Positions 8,546 through 17,852 are shown, counted from the first letter of the stretch. The stretch: DNA of 64,000 nucleotides from Streptomyces griseochromogenes (GCF_001542625.1 NZ_CP016279.1:4960001-5024000), one strand, 5' to 3'. The notes: generated by a model from the sequence alone, not told the origin. A program made the numbers and translations.

Positions 8546-9292
8546 TCACTGGGAATTGTAGGCTTTGACGCTCACTGCCGGGCCGCCGGAGTATCTGGCT
8601 ACCGCCTGGACGGCGCCGCCGGTGACCTTGACGACCCCCGTACCGTGAGCCGGTACGCGGACAAGCCCTCCAACGGGGGTGACAGAGATGGCTTGCTGGG
8701 TCTCGCCTTTGGCCGGCTGGTCGTAGACCAGGTAGGCAACGCGCACGGAAACCTCGAAAGCGTCGGGGTTCGTCACGCGCACGGCGGTGAAACGGGAAAA
8801 CTTGCTGGCGGTCTGCCCCGCCGCGTTGAGCGGCTGAGTGGTCACCGGGTGGATGTTGGCCCGCACCCTGGCTGTGGCCAGGTGAGTAACGGCAACCCGG
8901 ACATCGTAGACCTGGTGCTTGCCGGGCCCCGAGAAGCGCAGAATGTCGAAACCCCACCCGTAAGGAACCACCAAACGGCCACTGTCGCTGCCATATACGG
9001 TACGGACCTGCACCCCTGGCAGCCGGTGACCGTGCCGGTCGAGCGCGGTGAACGCCAAGACAGGGGTGACCGAGTCCCTGTCGGTGTTTCTGATGAACAA
9101 TTGCTGGTCGATGTAGTTGTCACCGCTGTGCCGGTGATAGGTGAACGTGAGCACATTCTTGTCCGGCTCGGCGACCGATTGGTGAGCGGTTGCGCCGCCG
9201 TCCTCCGCTCCGCTCTTCGCCGGGCCGCACCCGAGGAGTAGCGCCGCCATCATGGCCGCCCAGGCCCCGGCCACAGCCCATCTGCGTCTCAC
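8546..9292 (-). CDS. Putative lipoprotein, unknown function
   Basis: The GTG at 9292 follows GGAGAGG. Residues 1-22 form a lipoprotein signal peptide (MRRRWAVAGAWAAMMAALLLGCGP) with the lipobox LLGC, so the mature protein should be anchored at Cys22 on the outer face of the membrane. The 225-residue remainder is beta-rich with regularly spaced Thr/Val strands, suggesting immunoglobulin-like or DUF4352-like sandwiches, and contains no enzyme motif. It is monocistronic in appearance. No family can be named. Confidence 0.75.
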   Translation of the reverse strand: MRRRWAVAGAWAAMMAALLLGCGPAKSGAEDGGATAHQSVAEPDKNVLTFTYHRHSGDNYIDQQLFIRNTDRDSVTPVLAFTALDRHGHRLPGVQVRTVYGSDSGRLVVPYGWGFDILRFSGPGKHQVYDVRVAVTHLATARVRANIHPVTTQPLNAAGQTASKFSRFTAVRVTNPDAFEVSVRVAYLVYDQPAKGETQQAISVTPVGGLVRVPAHGTGVVKVTGGAVQAVARYSGGPAVSVKAYNSQ

Positions 9293-9716
9293 ATTGATCC
9301 TCTCCGACCTTTTGCGTTCGAAGCCCCACCCCGGAGCGCCGTGGGATCGTAGCCTGGTCTGGCGTCAAGGGTGATCATCAGTTGGCAAAGAGGCAAGCGG
9401 AGGCCACGCCAAGCCACGCCTACGCAGCGTTCGACGCAAAGGCATGCTCCACTATCTGGTCACAAGGTTCCGCTCTGCGCATTCACGCTGTGCGCCGCTA
9501 TACCGAAGGCTGCTGAACGTCGGCCAGGTCGTCGTAACTCTGAACGCGTTCGTCCCTCGCGCGAGGGCGAATCCGACGCAGGCCGGCGGGGCAGCCGTGA
9601 CGGACTCCCATGACTCCGGCGGCAGCGTCACGTGTGCAGCCCAAGAGCGCGAAGGCCCCGGCCTGCCGAAAGGATTCCCCGCGTCACGCCATCTGTCCTT
9701 GGTGCGTTTTACGGAC
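9293..9716. other. No gene recognised
   Basis: The gap between the lipoprotein leader and the end of the next gene holds only short frames without coding-like composition. Confidence 0.4.
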
Positions 9717-11263
9717 TCACAGGCGTCGGGCCTCCTGCGCCATTTCTGAACCGATCTCGGGGTCGGGCTCTCTGGCTGCAGCGGCAAGGAGGATCCGGCG
9801 AGCCGCAGAGGGAACGAACTCGGTCGGCCAGCCCTTCAGCGCCTTGAGCGCCATGCGTCGGTTCCTGCTCGTCCTATTGTTGAGGGCTGTCTCTATCAAT
9901 TCCCAGCCGTGGCCGGGGTGCTCGTCCAGGCGGCTCACGATGATGTCGAGAATCCGGTCGACATCGAACTCCCTTCCAAGACCCAGTTCAGTCGTCGGAC
10001 CGGTTCGCAGATCCTGGAGGGGCAGGAGGCGTACCGCCGCCTCGACGACCACCGAGATGCCTTCGCTCGGACAGTCGTCGATGAGCAGGAACCAGATGGT
10101 GCTGTCCTGAGGTTCCGACTCCACCCTCCGCAGTAGGGCGGGGCGGGCTGGGACGTTCATCCGTCTTGCCGCCCATGCCGCAAGACGAAAGGTGGTCAGC
10201 TCCTTGTCGGCGAGGCCGGCGAGTACGACGTCCCGTGATGCCGGATCTGTGACCACTGCCGTGAATCGGTCCCGAATGCGTCGCCACTCGTGATGTTCCC
10301 GGCACAGCGTGCTCATGCATGGGTCATGCAGAAATCTGTCGATCGACAAGAGGTTCCAAAGCCGCCGCAAGGTGATGCCTCTTGCTGTGGCGTGGAACAG
10401 ATAGCCATCCAGCGCACGTACTGCGTCGTCGTACGACGCCAGCGCCGGCCCCGGTCCATCGACATCGGTGAGCGCTTCGAGGAGCCTTCCCGTGCCGTCC
10501 AGGGTTTCCTCGTCCAGTTTTTCGCCGGCGAGGGCACCCGCGAGATCACCGACTCTCGCGGCGGTCAGCGCGAAATAGCTGTCCAGTACGTCGCCCGTGC
10601 ACGACTCACGGATCAACCACCTCTTGATCTCGGGATCCGACGCGCCTTCGAGCCGGCGGACGGCATCGACGCGAGCCCAGCCTTCCGCCTGCCGGGCCAG
10701 TTCGAACAGAGCTTGAGAGGGATCGGCCTGGGACCGCAGCAAGGCTTCACAGGCCTCGGTCGAGAACGCCCAGAAGACGCCCAGCGTCTTCAAGACGTCA
10801 CAGTCGTCGCCGGTCCCAGCCATGCCCAGCAGCAGGATGCCGAACCTGACGGCATTGGGGTGTTCGCCGTGCGTTGCGAACCACCGGCCCAACTGGCGCA
10901 TGCGATCGGAGGGAAGAGAACGCTCTCGAAGAGTCGCTTCGAGCGTGCGCTCATGGTCCCGCCACACAACGCGCCGAAGCTGTTTGTCCAGGACGGACGC
11001 CACCGAGCGATCGGCAGCGGATTCGGTCAGACGTGTGGCAGCCGCGGCTATCCGCGCAGCGGTGTCCTTCGAGCGGTTGGCGCGGCGGCTCGGCCGGGGC
11101 GCCCTTTGAGGGAGTCGATGGTCTCGTGGCCGCCCCAAGTGCTGCCGCTCGACTGCCAGGGCGTGGCCGTACAGGGAGGGTCGGCCGCTGAGGGTGGGGC
11201 CCAGGTCCCACGGTCGGGGGCGGTTCACCGGACGAGGACCCGGGTGTCCTTTCGCTTGATCAT
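9717..11263 (-). CDS. Helical-repeat protein of unknown function with a disrupted 5' end
   Basis: From about 11085 down to 9717 one minus frame encodes about 455 residues of Leu/Ala/Arg/Asp-rich helices (for example RNRRMALKALKGWPTEFVPS and ATRLTESAADRSVASVLDKQ). This suggests a HEAT-like solenoid; no catalytic motif is visible. The 5' end is odd. An ATG at 11263 starts a well-biased frame (MIKRKDTRVLVR) that hits TGA, coding bias then continues in the main frame (WDLGPTLSGRPSLYGHAL), moves to a third frame (GSTWGGHETIDSLKGRPGRA) and returns to the main frame near 11085. Three frame changes in under 200 bases imply decay or sequencing error. The remaining frame could still be translated from an internal start. 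Confidence 0.5.
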
Positions 11264-11503
11264 GTGATGATCTTCGCAGGTCGGTGCGGGACGAGCAAGA
11301 GCCGCGTCGCCGGTGAACACAACACGCACGGAACAACTGCGCTGCGCCAGTAAGCGACCAGCCGGTGGGACCGGGCGGGAAGGTGGTGGTGGCCGGCGCC
11401 CCGTGCGACTCCCTGTACGCGTTGGACGTCCTCCACCACCGCGACGGTGGCGAACACTCCGAGATGATCGTCACCGGTCTTTGCTCGTAGCAAGCGTCCA
11501 CTG

Positions 11504-12531
11504 TTGGAAGAACCCGTGTTCGACGGCATTCATCAGGAGCTGAAGGACACCGTGCGGGCGTGGTGGCCGCGACCGGGCGGTTGGCAGACCTTCCAGTTCG
11601 ATCACGGACTATGGGAGGAGGACTACCCGTCCGCCCTGGTCGGATGGACCGGCGCACCGGCCTGCGTCGCAGACGTCTCTGCCAGCGACATCGCCCTCGT
11701 GACCGGGCTGGGAACCAACGGGCAACGTTGGCAGGGGTGGCTCAACCTGAACAAGGCTGCGGCACTCCTCACCGAGGAGCCCGAGGGCTATCGCCAACGC
11801 CTGTCCTGGGCACGTGCTTTCAGGCGGTTGCAGCAGGCCGGAGTGGAGTGCACCGGCTCCTACGGAGCCGCCCTTACCCGCTATCTGCACCATGAAGGCA
11901 TCACGGTCACCGAGGTCAACCGACCCGACAAAGCCGCCCGACGCCGGCACGGCAAGTCCGGCTCCCTCGATGCGGCAGCCGCCGCCCGGGCGGTCTCCGG
12001 CCGGGCCACGGCCACCGCCAAGACGACCGACTGACCAGTGGAGACGATCCGGCTGTTCAAGACGGCCAACACTTCCGCGGTCAAGTCCCGTTCCATGGCC
12101 ATCAACCAGCTCAAGGCCGTGTTCGTGGCGGTAGAGCCGGCTCTGCGTGAGTCCCTGGCCGGGCTGAGCAACCTCAAACTCATCCGCCGGTGTTCGCAGC
12201 TTCGGCCCGCGCCCAGCACGGGGCCGCAGGCGGGATCCCGCCATACGCTCCGACTCCTGGCCAAGCGAATCATGCATCTCACCGAGGAGATCAACGACCT
12301 CACGGCACGGATCAGCACAGCGATCGATACCTGCGCACCCAAGCTCCTGGAGCTCTACGGCGTCGGTCCGGACCCTGGCGCTGGGACACCCGCACCCGTT
12401 CTTACGTGGAACGACGAGTCACTGAGGGCAAGACACGACGCGAAGCCATCCGATGCCTCAAACGCTACGTGGCCCGCGAGATCTACCAAGCCCTCCTCAC
12501 ATCCAGAAAGCAATCCCTGACACCGGCCCCC
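11504..12531 (+). mobile_element. IS110-family transposase remnant fused to an unrelated 5' fragment
   Basis: The first about 95 codons (to roughly 11790) contain DIALVTGLGTNGQRWQGWLN and do not resemble IS110. The frame then enters a DEDD transposase of IS110 type (GVECTGSYGAALTRYL, VTEVNRPDKAARRRHGKSG, LDAAAAARA). A TGA at 12032-12034 interrupts it, and the same frame resumes with RSMAINQLKAV. After LLELYGVGPD more than a hundred codons are missing, and the C-terminal tail (RWDTRTRSYVERR, CLKRYVAREIYQ) continues in another frame to about 12531. The element carries a nonsense codon, a large internal deletion and a frameshift, so it is dead. Confidence 0.8.
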
Positions 12532-12538
12532 GTCAGTT

Positions 12539-12622
12539 GACATCCATAGGGGCATCAACCTTGCCACCGCCTACCAGGCTGCCCTGCACCTCGCCGCCAT
12601 CCTCATCTGGGCACGACGTTGA
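12539..12622 (+). mobile_element. IS5-family transposase C-terminal scrap
   Basis: Twenty-seven codons (LATAYQAALHLAAILIWARR and stop at 12620-12622) match the conserved C-terminal helix of IS5-family transposases. It directly follows the IS110 remnant, showing another nested or adjacent insertion. Confidence 0.65.
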
Positions 12623-12754
12623 CCAAAGAGGCAGGACGTAGTGCCGCATCGGCCAACGTTCGCGTCTTGGGACGTCGACGGGTAGTTGGCCAGACGCCCG
12701 CACCCGGTCGTGGGAAAGGACCTGTGGCAGCCAGTACCCACGTAGAGTGCTCGG

Positions 12755-13156
12755 GTGTTCAATCGGCTTGAGGTCAGTGCGTTGCCACCGGGCCCCCGAT
12801 GGGCTGCGCAGTTGCAGTTCCGGATCGACGGCGAGGAAGTGGTGGCAGGGGCGGTCGGAAAGGGAGGCCGCGGCCCGTTTGCGGAGGAGGCGCTGCCCGC
12901 CGACGGTCACGGTCCCTTCTGGGCGACCGGCAAGGGGCGACGTGTAGTGCTGGGCGAGCCTGAGTGCACGGGCGGATGTTGTGGCTACCTGTCCGTGTTC
13001 GTGCAGCGCCATGGGGGGATCGTGGAGTGGTCCGACTGGGAGGTGCCCATTGACAAGGTGCGGCCCCCGGCGTTCCATTTCGACGCCGATCAGTACGACG
13101 CCGAACTCACCCGAGCACTGACAGACCGGCGCTGGCAGGTCTGGAGGAGTGGTTGA
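12755..13156 (+). CDS. Conserved Streptomyces protein of unknown function
   Basis: The GTG at 12755 opens a 133-residue soluble protein that resembles a widespread Streptomyces hypothetical family. It has an N-terminal PPGPRWAAQLQFRIDGE strand region, a central cysteine cluster (ECTGGCCGYLSVFVQR, three Cys in six residues) and a C-terminal FHFDADQYDAELTRA helix. The cysteines could bind a metal or form disulfides, but this is inference. The gene is complete and well biased although flanked on both sides by IS remnants. Confidence 0.7.
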   Translation: MFNRLEVSALPPGPRWAAQLQFRIDGEEVVAGAVGKGGRGPFAEEALPADGHGPFWATGKGRRVVLGEPECTGGCCGYLSVFVQRHGGIVEWSDWEVPIDKVRPPAFHFDADQYDAELTRALTDRRWQVWRSG

Positions 13157-13193
13157 CGCGCCACCGGTCCTGTCCTGGGACGCGTGGCCGTCA

Positions 13194-13470
13194 CGCTGTG
13201 CCGGTGGCTGAACGAGTAGGCGTCCGTGAGATCGATGACGCTGAGAGCCGGCGCCTCCTGCAGATCATTCGTAGAGGCACCGGTTCGGTGGTGAGGTGAC
13301 GGCGGGCCCAGATGGTGCGCCTGTCGGCGCGGGGCACGGCCGTTGCGAAGATCGCCGAGGTGACGTTCACCAGCGCGGATCGGGTCCGGGACGTGATCCA
13401 CAAGTTCAATGCCGACGGCTTCGAAGCGCTCTACCCGAAGTGCAAGGGTGGCCGGCCGAAGAAGAAGGCC
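13194..13470 (+). mobile_element. IS630-family transposase remnant (N-terminal HTH)
   Basis: The frame reads RVGVREIDDAESRRLLQII, RRGTGSVVR, a TGA, then RRAQMVRLSARGTAVAKIA and RVRDVIHKFNADGFEALYP. This is the paired helix-turn-helix N-terminus of IS630-family transposases. The TGA at the RRAQ junction replaces the Trp codon normally found there. The DDE domain is absent after GGRPKKK. Confidence 0.75.
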
Positions 13471-13580
13471 GAACCGGTCCGGCTGGTGCTGGACCCGCTC
13501 GCCCCAGAAACCCGCCACGGGGATGCTTCACGCCCCCCGGGTGCTCTACTGGACGGCCTGGGTAATGCCTACTGCGCGAT

Positions 13581-13735
13581 TCAGCGGTCGATGTGCACGA
13601 TGAAGTACAGATCTCCGGGCGCACCGCCATGCTTCCCCAGCCCGCCAAGTTCCCTGATCCGAACCTTCTGCCCGTCCCGGAGGCCGGCGGGGAAGCCACG
13701 CTCTGGGCCGATCAGGTCACACGGCTCCAATGCGG
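13581..13735 (-). pseudogene. DnaJ C-terminal domain scrap
   Basis: About 45 minus-strand codons read FPAGLRDGQKVRIRELGG and GKHGGAPGDLYFIVHIDR before a stop. This is the characteristic DnaJ C-terminal substrate-binding strand block (PAG-RDG-x-R-I-R-x-x-G-G-x-G-x-x-GG-PGDLY). Neither the J domain nor the zinc-finger region is present, so this is a fragment dropped between IS pieces. Confidence 0.7.
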
Positions 13736-13764
13736 CGCACGGGCCAGCACACCCCGATCGGGTG

Positions 13765-14106
13765 TCAGGCGAGATCGAGGCGGCTGAGCGTGGTGGTCCA
13801 GTGGGTGACGATCGCCTACTGCGCCGCCTTTGGAGTGACCTTCCCGGAGCAGACCGTCGTGTGCAGCTTCGTCTCCACCGCGTCCTCCAGGTTGTTCACG
13901 CCCCAGCCCGGCTTGTGGCCCGGGTCGGCCGGCTCACCCCAGAGCTTGCGGGCGTTGTCCGGGTCACCACCGAGCTGCAGGCTGATCAGGTGGTCGTACT
14001 CGGCGTCTCCAAGGCTGCCCTTGTAGCCGTAGGAGGCGGCGTTCAGCTTCTTCTCCTGGCGGGTGATGGCCTCAGGGGCCGGATGTTCTTGCCACCGCCA
14101 GGACAA
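13765..14106 (-). pseudogene. Decayed secreted HNH-like protein, copy 2
   Basis: This longer copy of the family seen at 7197 retains AASYGYKGSLGDAEYDHLI, SLQLGGDPDNARKLWGEPA, VETKLHTTVCSGKVTPKAAQ and, beyond a TAG codon, AIVTHWTTTLSRLDLA with the family's terminal stop at 13765-13767. The TAG immediately after AAQ replaces the second codon of a QQ/QR pair. The DHL...LGG...NLW core resembles an HNH nuclease motif, but nuclease activity in this family is only inference. The signal peptide and first third are missing. Confidence 0.7.
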
Positions 14107-14636
14107 CGATCAGCCAACGCACGTCACCCGTCTGGCCGGAAGCGTGATCGCATTCTCCTTGGGAGAAGCCAGCGGCAGGCCTTGTATACCGCTGCGGACG
14201 CATTCGCGAGTGCCTGTGGGGTCGACTCACAGGCGCCCGCGTCCCCAGTGAGCCTGCCTCTCACTACTTGAAGGGACGGCTGGCGCGAACCGCGTGCGTG
14301 TAGGCGGCATTGAGGCGCGGCAGGTGCTTGGAGGCCCGCCGCGCCTGTGTTTGAGCATGTGTCAGCAAGCATGAACGCTGTCTGTGACGGCGTGGAGCCG
14401 ACAGGTGGCCTTCGCATCATCAGGGCCCTTGTTGGGTGAAAGCGTGTGCGATCAGTACGCCGCGAACGCGACGAGCGTCCCTGGGGAAAATCAAGGCTCT
14501 GGCCGCAGTTCCGTGAAAGCGCAGGTCAGCGACAGGAAGACACCATCCGTCCCTCGGTTTCCGTACCGTAGCGATCAACGCGTGGGACGTAGGGGCAGTG
14601 GTCGGCTGTCCTGGGATGATCGACGGCCCGGCCGGT
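14107..14636. other. No gene recognised
   Basis: About 530 bases without a supported gene. Short frames occur on both strands but have no ribosome binding site, consistent codon bias or recognisable motif. Confidence 0.4.
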
Positions 14637-15170
14637 TCACGCCTGGAACTCGGTGAGATCGATGGCGTGAACGCGCAGTGGGTAGCCGTACACCGGGTGT
14701 GCCGTCTCCCGCTCGGGCACCATTCCGAGCTTGCGGATGACGTTCTCGGAGGCGTTGTCCCCCACCCGGTTGATACTGATGACGCGGTCCAGGCCGCGGT
14801 CCTGGAGCGCGAACTCCAGCGTGGCGTGCGCGGCTTCGGACGCGTATCCCTGGCCCCAGAACTGTGAGCCGAGCCGCCAGCAGATCGCCACGGCGGGCAT
14901 CACCTCCGGCAGGAACTCGGGCACGGACAGGCCCGTGAAGCCGATCAGTTCGCCCGAGGCCAGCAGCTCGACGGCGAAGAGCCCGAAGCCCTCCTCGTCC
15001 CACTCCTCCTCCCACCGCTCGATGTCCTCGGCTGTGTGGTCCAGGTCGCGCACCGAGCCGTCGTCGACCCAGCGCATGACCCGTGGGTCCGCGTTGATGT
15101 CCGCCATCGGCGTGAGGTCGTCGTCGTGCCAGCTACGGAGGAGGAGACGGGGTGTGCGGATCTCGGTCAT
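14637..15170 (-). CDS. RimJ/RimL-type GNAT acetyltransferase
   Basis: This complete 177-residue protein opens with the classic TPRLLLRSWHDDDLTPMADI block and has the acetyl-CoA loop FWGQGYASEAA followed by VISINRVGDNASENVIRKLGM, the signature of the Acetyltransf_3 subgroup. These enzymes acetylate N-termini of ribosomal proteins or small amines and antibiotics; the substrate here is not evident. An AGGATGG precedes the ATG at 15170. It stands alone. Confidence 0.88.
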   Translation of the reverse strand: MTEIRTPRLLLRSWHDDDLTPMADINADPRVMRWVDDGSVRDLDHTAEDIERWEEEWDEEGFGLFAVELLASGELIGFTGLSVPEFLPEVMPAVAICWRLGSQFWGQGYASEAAHATLEFALQDRGLDRVISINRVGDNASENVIRKLGMVPERETAHPVYGYPLRVHAIDLTEFQA

Positions 15171-15344
15171 GCGCCCATCCTGCCGAAGGCAGGCGCCTCA
15201 TCGGTAATCCGGCACTCGCCCGCGCTGCCGCTCCGGAACCACAAGGCGTCAAGCCGCCTGCACCGCACACCGTGACCGGAGCCCGGCATCGCCCGGCGTG
15301 GGGGACACCCGCCTTCTGAGCGGCCGTGTGGACCTGCTCGTACC

Positions 15345-15521
15345 GCGAGCCGTGCCGAGGCCCGGATAGCCGCAGCACTCGCGGCCGGCGGACGCCTGGT
15401 GAAGGACACCGACGCGCCGTCGAACTGGGTGCTGGCCGTCCCCGAGGGGAACGAGGCGTGTGTCGGCGTGGCCGGCCCGCCCGTGCATGTCCCTGCTCGG
15501 CGAGACCAGGTCGACTGTTGA
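15345..15521 (+). pseudogene. C-terminal remnant of a VOC/glyoxalase-like protein
   Basis: The plus frame IAAALAAGGRLVKDTDAPSN, WVLAVPEGNEACVGVAG runs to a TGA at 15519-15521. The WVLADPEGNEAC block is the usual last strand of a glyoxalase-like two-module protein. No start or upstream modules are present, and the tail after VGVAG looks degraded. Confidence 0.55.
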
Positions 15522-15849
15522 TCACGAGACGCGGCCGCGCGCCCCGGAGACCGGCCTGGGTTTCGGGGCGCGCCGAGCCTCCAGCTTGTCCGATGGGTCG
15601 GGTTGGCCCGCGTAGGGCGTGCCGCCCCGGCACCTTTCATGCTGGGAGTGTGTACGTCCGCCGGCCTGGGCGGCTGGCCCAGAAAGTCAGGTCCCGTGAG
15701 TTTCTGCAGTAGGCGCGACCTGGGTGGTAACGGAGCCACCAGTTCATGGTGGCGTCGCAGGCGCTCTGACCGCCAGCGCTATTCGACCGCTCGCGGCGAA
15801 CGGCACAAAGACTGTCCGAGGAAACCCTCGTGGTGTCAGAGCGCCGGGT
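15522..15849. other. No gene recognised
   Basis: This spacer lies between the VOC remnant and the end of the PspAA gene. No coding bias, repeat or hairpin of note was seen. Confidence 0.4.
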
Positions 15850-16128
15850 TCAGCCGGGAACCAGTCCGTCGTCGCCAAGCATTTCGCGGACTCCAGCGAG
15901 GGTTGCGTCTGGCGCTGGGAGGATCAGCTCGCTTGGGTCCAATGCGTCATCGGGGATGGGACTACCAAGTCGGCGTACAGCGTCGAGGAGTGCTCCCAGG
16001 GCACGCCGAAAACCCTCTTCTTCTCCGCTTTCCATCTCTTCAAGTAGTTCGTCGTCCAAGGCGTTGAGCTCAGGAAAATGGCTGTCATCCAATTTCCACT
16101 GGCCCTCGCCCATGATGCGCACGATCAC
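15850..16128 (-). CDS. pspAA: PspA-associated protein PspAA, orphan
   Basis: The GTG at 16128 sits behind a perfect AGGAGG. The 92-residue product matches the PspAA family over its full length (MIVRIMGEGQWKLDD, LNALDDELLEEMESGEEEGF, SELILPAPDATLAGVREML, DDGLVPG). In actinobacteria pspAA normally follows pspA, which encodes a phage-shock coiled-coil membrane-stress protein. No pspA is adjacent here: the upstream gene is a ferredoxin 178 bases away. This is an isolated paralogue. Its role is presumably in envelope-stress signalling, but without its partner this is uncertain. Confidence 0.85.
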   Translation of the reverse strand: MIVRIMGEGQWKLDDSHFPELNALDDELLEEMESGEEEGFRRALGALLDAVRRLGSPIPDDALDPSELILPAPDATLAGVREMLGDDGLVPG

Positions 16129-16305
16129 GATGGTCTGCCTCCTGTGGTCTACGACGTGTGTCTCCGGCCCGGGCCGCGTTCACCGCCATCTGTCGATGCG
16201 GGAGCTGGCCGATTCCACGCGGGACGCCGACGCTCACGCTGAGGTCGATCGCCGTGGACTCAGCCGGCGATGGCGGGCGGACGCACTGAGCTGGGTGGAC
16301 CCTTC

Positions 16306-16500
16306 TCAGTCCTGTGTGACCTCGATGGCCTGTACCGGGCAAGCCCGCGCCGCTTCGCGCACCAGTGGGTCACTACCCCCGTCCTCTCGGCCCGGAAGCA
16401 ACGCGGAGAACCCGTCATCGTCCTGGTTGAAGACCGATGGAGCGGTCAACGCGCACTGGCCACTGCCGATACACACGTCTTTGTCGATGGTGATACGCAT
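16306..16500 (-). CDS. Small single-cluster ferredoxin (P450-partner type)
   Basis: The ATG at 16500 lies just after GGAGCGACC. The 64-residue protein (MRITIDKDVCIGSGQCALTA, then EAARACPVQAIEV) has the Cys10-x5-Cys16...Cys-Pro pattern of [3Fe-4S] ferredoxins. The position normally occupied by a middle cysteine is Gly/Ser (CIGSGQC). In actinomycetes such ferredoxins donate electrons to cytochromes P450 and are usually encoded beside one. No P450 adjoins it here, but two occur about 4 kb away in the peptide cluster at 20.5-22.8 kb, which lacks its own ferredoxin. Confidence 0.87.
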   Translation of the reverse strand: MRITIDKDVCIGSGQCALTAPSVFNQDDDGFSALLPGREDGGSDPLVREAARACPVQAIEVTQD

Positions 16501-16745
16501 GGTCGCTCCATCCCCACGTTCCAAGTCGCAGATGCCCACTCTCACCCGTTCCGGTGAAACGCTGAAATGGCCGCTTCTGCACCCGTGCCGCTCCGTGGCT
16601 CGTCGCGAGGATCAAGTGCCTCCAGAGCTATTGGCTGGAGCCAGCACCTCGGCCAACGGGGCGTACAGGTTTCCGCTTGTGGTGATATTGGTCAGGTCGT
16701 TCTGGCCGCTGGCGGGAGTAGCGAGAGCAGCCTAGGTGTCCGGTC

Positions 16746-17852
16746 TTATGGGGTGGGTGCGAGGGAGTTGCGATCGGCGAAACCTTGTTCGGGGAGGACG
16801 ATGAAGATCCCGGAGCCAGAGGGGTGCTCCACTGAGGCCCTGCGGATGAGATCGGTCCACTCTGGGCTCGGCCACCGAGTGTCGCTGTCCCAGAGGATCC
16901 CAACGAGGTTCATCGTTGAAGGGTCCACGTCGCTGAAGTCGGCCCCTACGAAGTTGTTCGCTGCATCAACCAAATTGTCATGAGCTTCGATGAGGCCGTG
17001 GTCGAGGTCGAGGGCTCGGGTGACGTCGCGGGCACGAGTGGCTTCCTGGACCCGATCGAGGTCGACGGTGATGGTGGCGGCGAGGTCGCTGAGGTCGTAA
17101 ACCTGGTTGATGTCGTAAACCTGGTTGATGTCGAGGGCACGGGCAAGGCAGCAGGCGCGGTCAAGTCTCTGGTCGAGCTGGCGGGTGAGGTCACGGGTGC
17201 GGTCGAGGAGGCGGGGGAGGTCGTAGGCGTCGGCAAGCTCGTGGGCGAGGTCGCGAGCGCGGCCGAGGTCGGGCAGGTCGAGGGCTTCGGCAAGGTCGGC
17301 AGTGAGGTTGCCGACAAGGTGGCGATCGAGCGCGTGGTCGAGGTGGCGGGCGTGGTCGCGCGCTCGGTCGAGGTTGTCAGCCAGGTCGAGGGCGCGGGTG
17401 AGGTCGTTGACGTTTTCAGGGGCACTGGCGCGGATGAGGTCGAGGGTGTGGGCGAGGCGGCGGTCGAGGACGCGGGCGCGATCGCGGGCCTGGTCGAGAG
17501 CCAAAGCCAGGTCGGGGTTGCGGTCGAGGTCCAGGGTGAGGGCTGCAGCTGCTTCCTGGAGGGACTCTGCGACGGCCTGGAGGGTGCCACGACTGCGAAG
17601 CCGCTCCTGTGGAGATGCGGACTTCCAGCGAGTCGTCACGTCAGCCAGACTCGGCCCGGTTCGTCCGTCTTGGGCTGCGTCAGTCTGAGGAGTCTCACTA
17701 GGGCGAGAGACATCTGAAAATGAAGTGGAAGCGGTAGGACTATCCGGTGCGGGCGGAAGGCGGGAAACCTTCAGCGGAGGCCGGAAGCCAGGAGAACGTC
17801 GTGAGAGCACGGCCAGGACGCGGCCCACGAAGGATTCGGCAGTGATCGTCAC
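16746..17852 (-). CDS. Leu/Arg/Asp heptad-repeat protein with pentapeptide-like tail
   Basis: This 368-residue protein has three zones. Residues 1-95 are Ser/Pro/Thr-rich and probably disordered. Residues about 96-285 are a long series of imperfect seven-residue units of type LDxARDL (ARALDLADNLDRARDHARHL, LDHALDRHLVGNL, INQVYDINQVYD), predicted to be an extended amphipathic helix or coiled coil with strongly alternating charge. Residues 290-368 contain NFVGADFSDVDPSTMNLVGI, WDSDTRWP and a closing GSGIFIVLPEQ strand, like the capping part of pentapeptide proteins. The GTG start overlaps the stop of the upstream membrane-protein gene by four bases, so the two are translationally coupled. The function is unknown. 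Confidence 0.7.
   Translation of the reverse strand: MTITAESFVGRVLAVLSRRSPGFRPPLKVSRLPPAPDSPTASTSFSDVSRPSETPQTDAAQDGRTGPSLADVTTRWKSASPQERLRSRGTLQAVAESLQEAAAALTLDLDRNPDLALALDQARDRARVLDRRLAHTLDLIRASAPENVNDLTRALDLADNLDRARDHARHLDHALDRHLVGNLTADLAEALDLPDLGRARDLAHELADAYDLPRLLDRTRDLTRQLDQRLDRACCLARALDINQVYDINQVYDLSDLAATITVDLDRVQEATRARDVTRALDLDHGLIEAHDNLVDAANNFVGADFSDVDPSTMNLVGILWDSDTRWPSPEWTDLIRRASVEHPSGSGIFIVLPEQGFADRNSLAPTP

Noticed and set aside
11264..11657. Extension of the helical-repeat protein to an upstream start at 11657
   Set aside because: The extra 130 codons have poor third-position bias and no ribosome binding site.
13200..13560. A second intact IS630 transposase
   Set aside because: Only the N-terminal helix-turn-helix is present and it contains a TGA in place of a conserved Trp codon.
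16980..17717. A 245-codon plus-strand frame opposite the heptad-repeat gene
   Set aside because: It is the mirror of the repeated GAC/GTC-rich DNA; it consists of Val/Gly/Glu runs without a ribosome binding site, and codon bias favours the minus strand.
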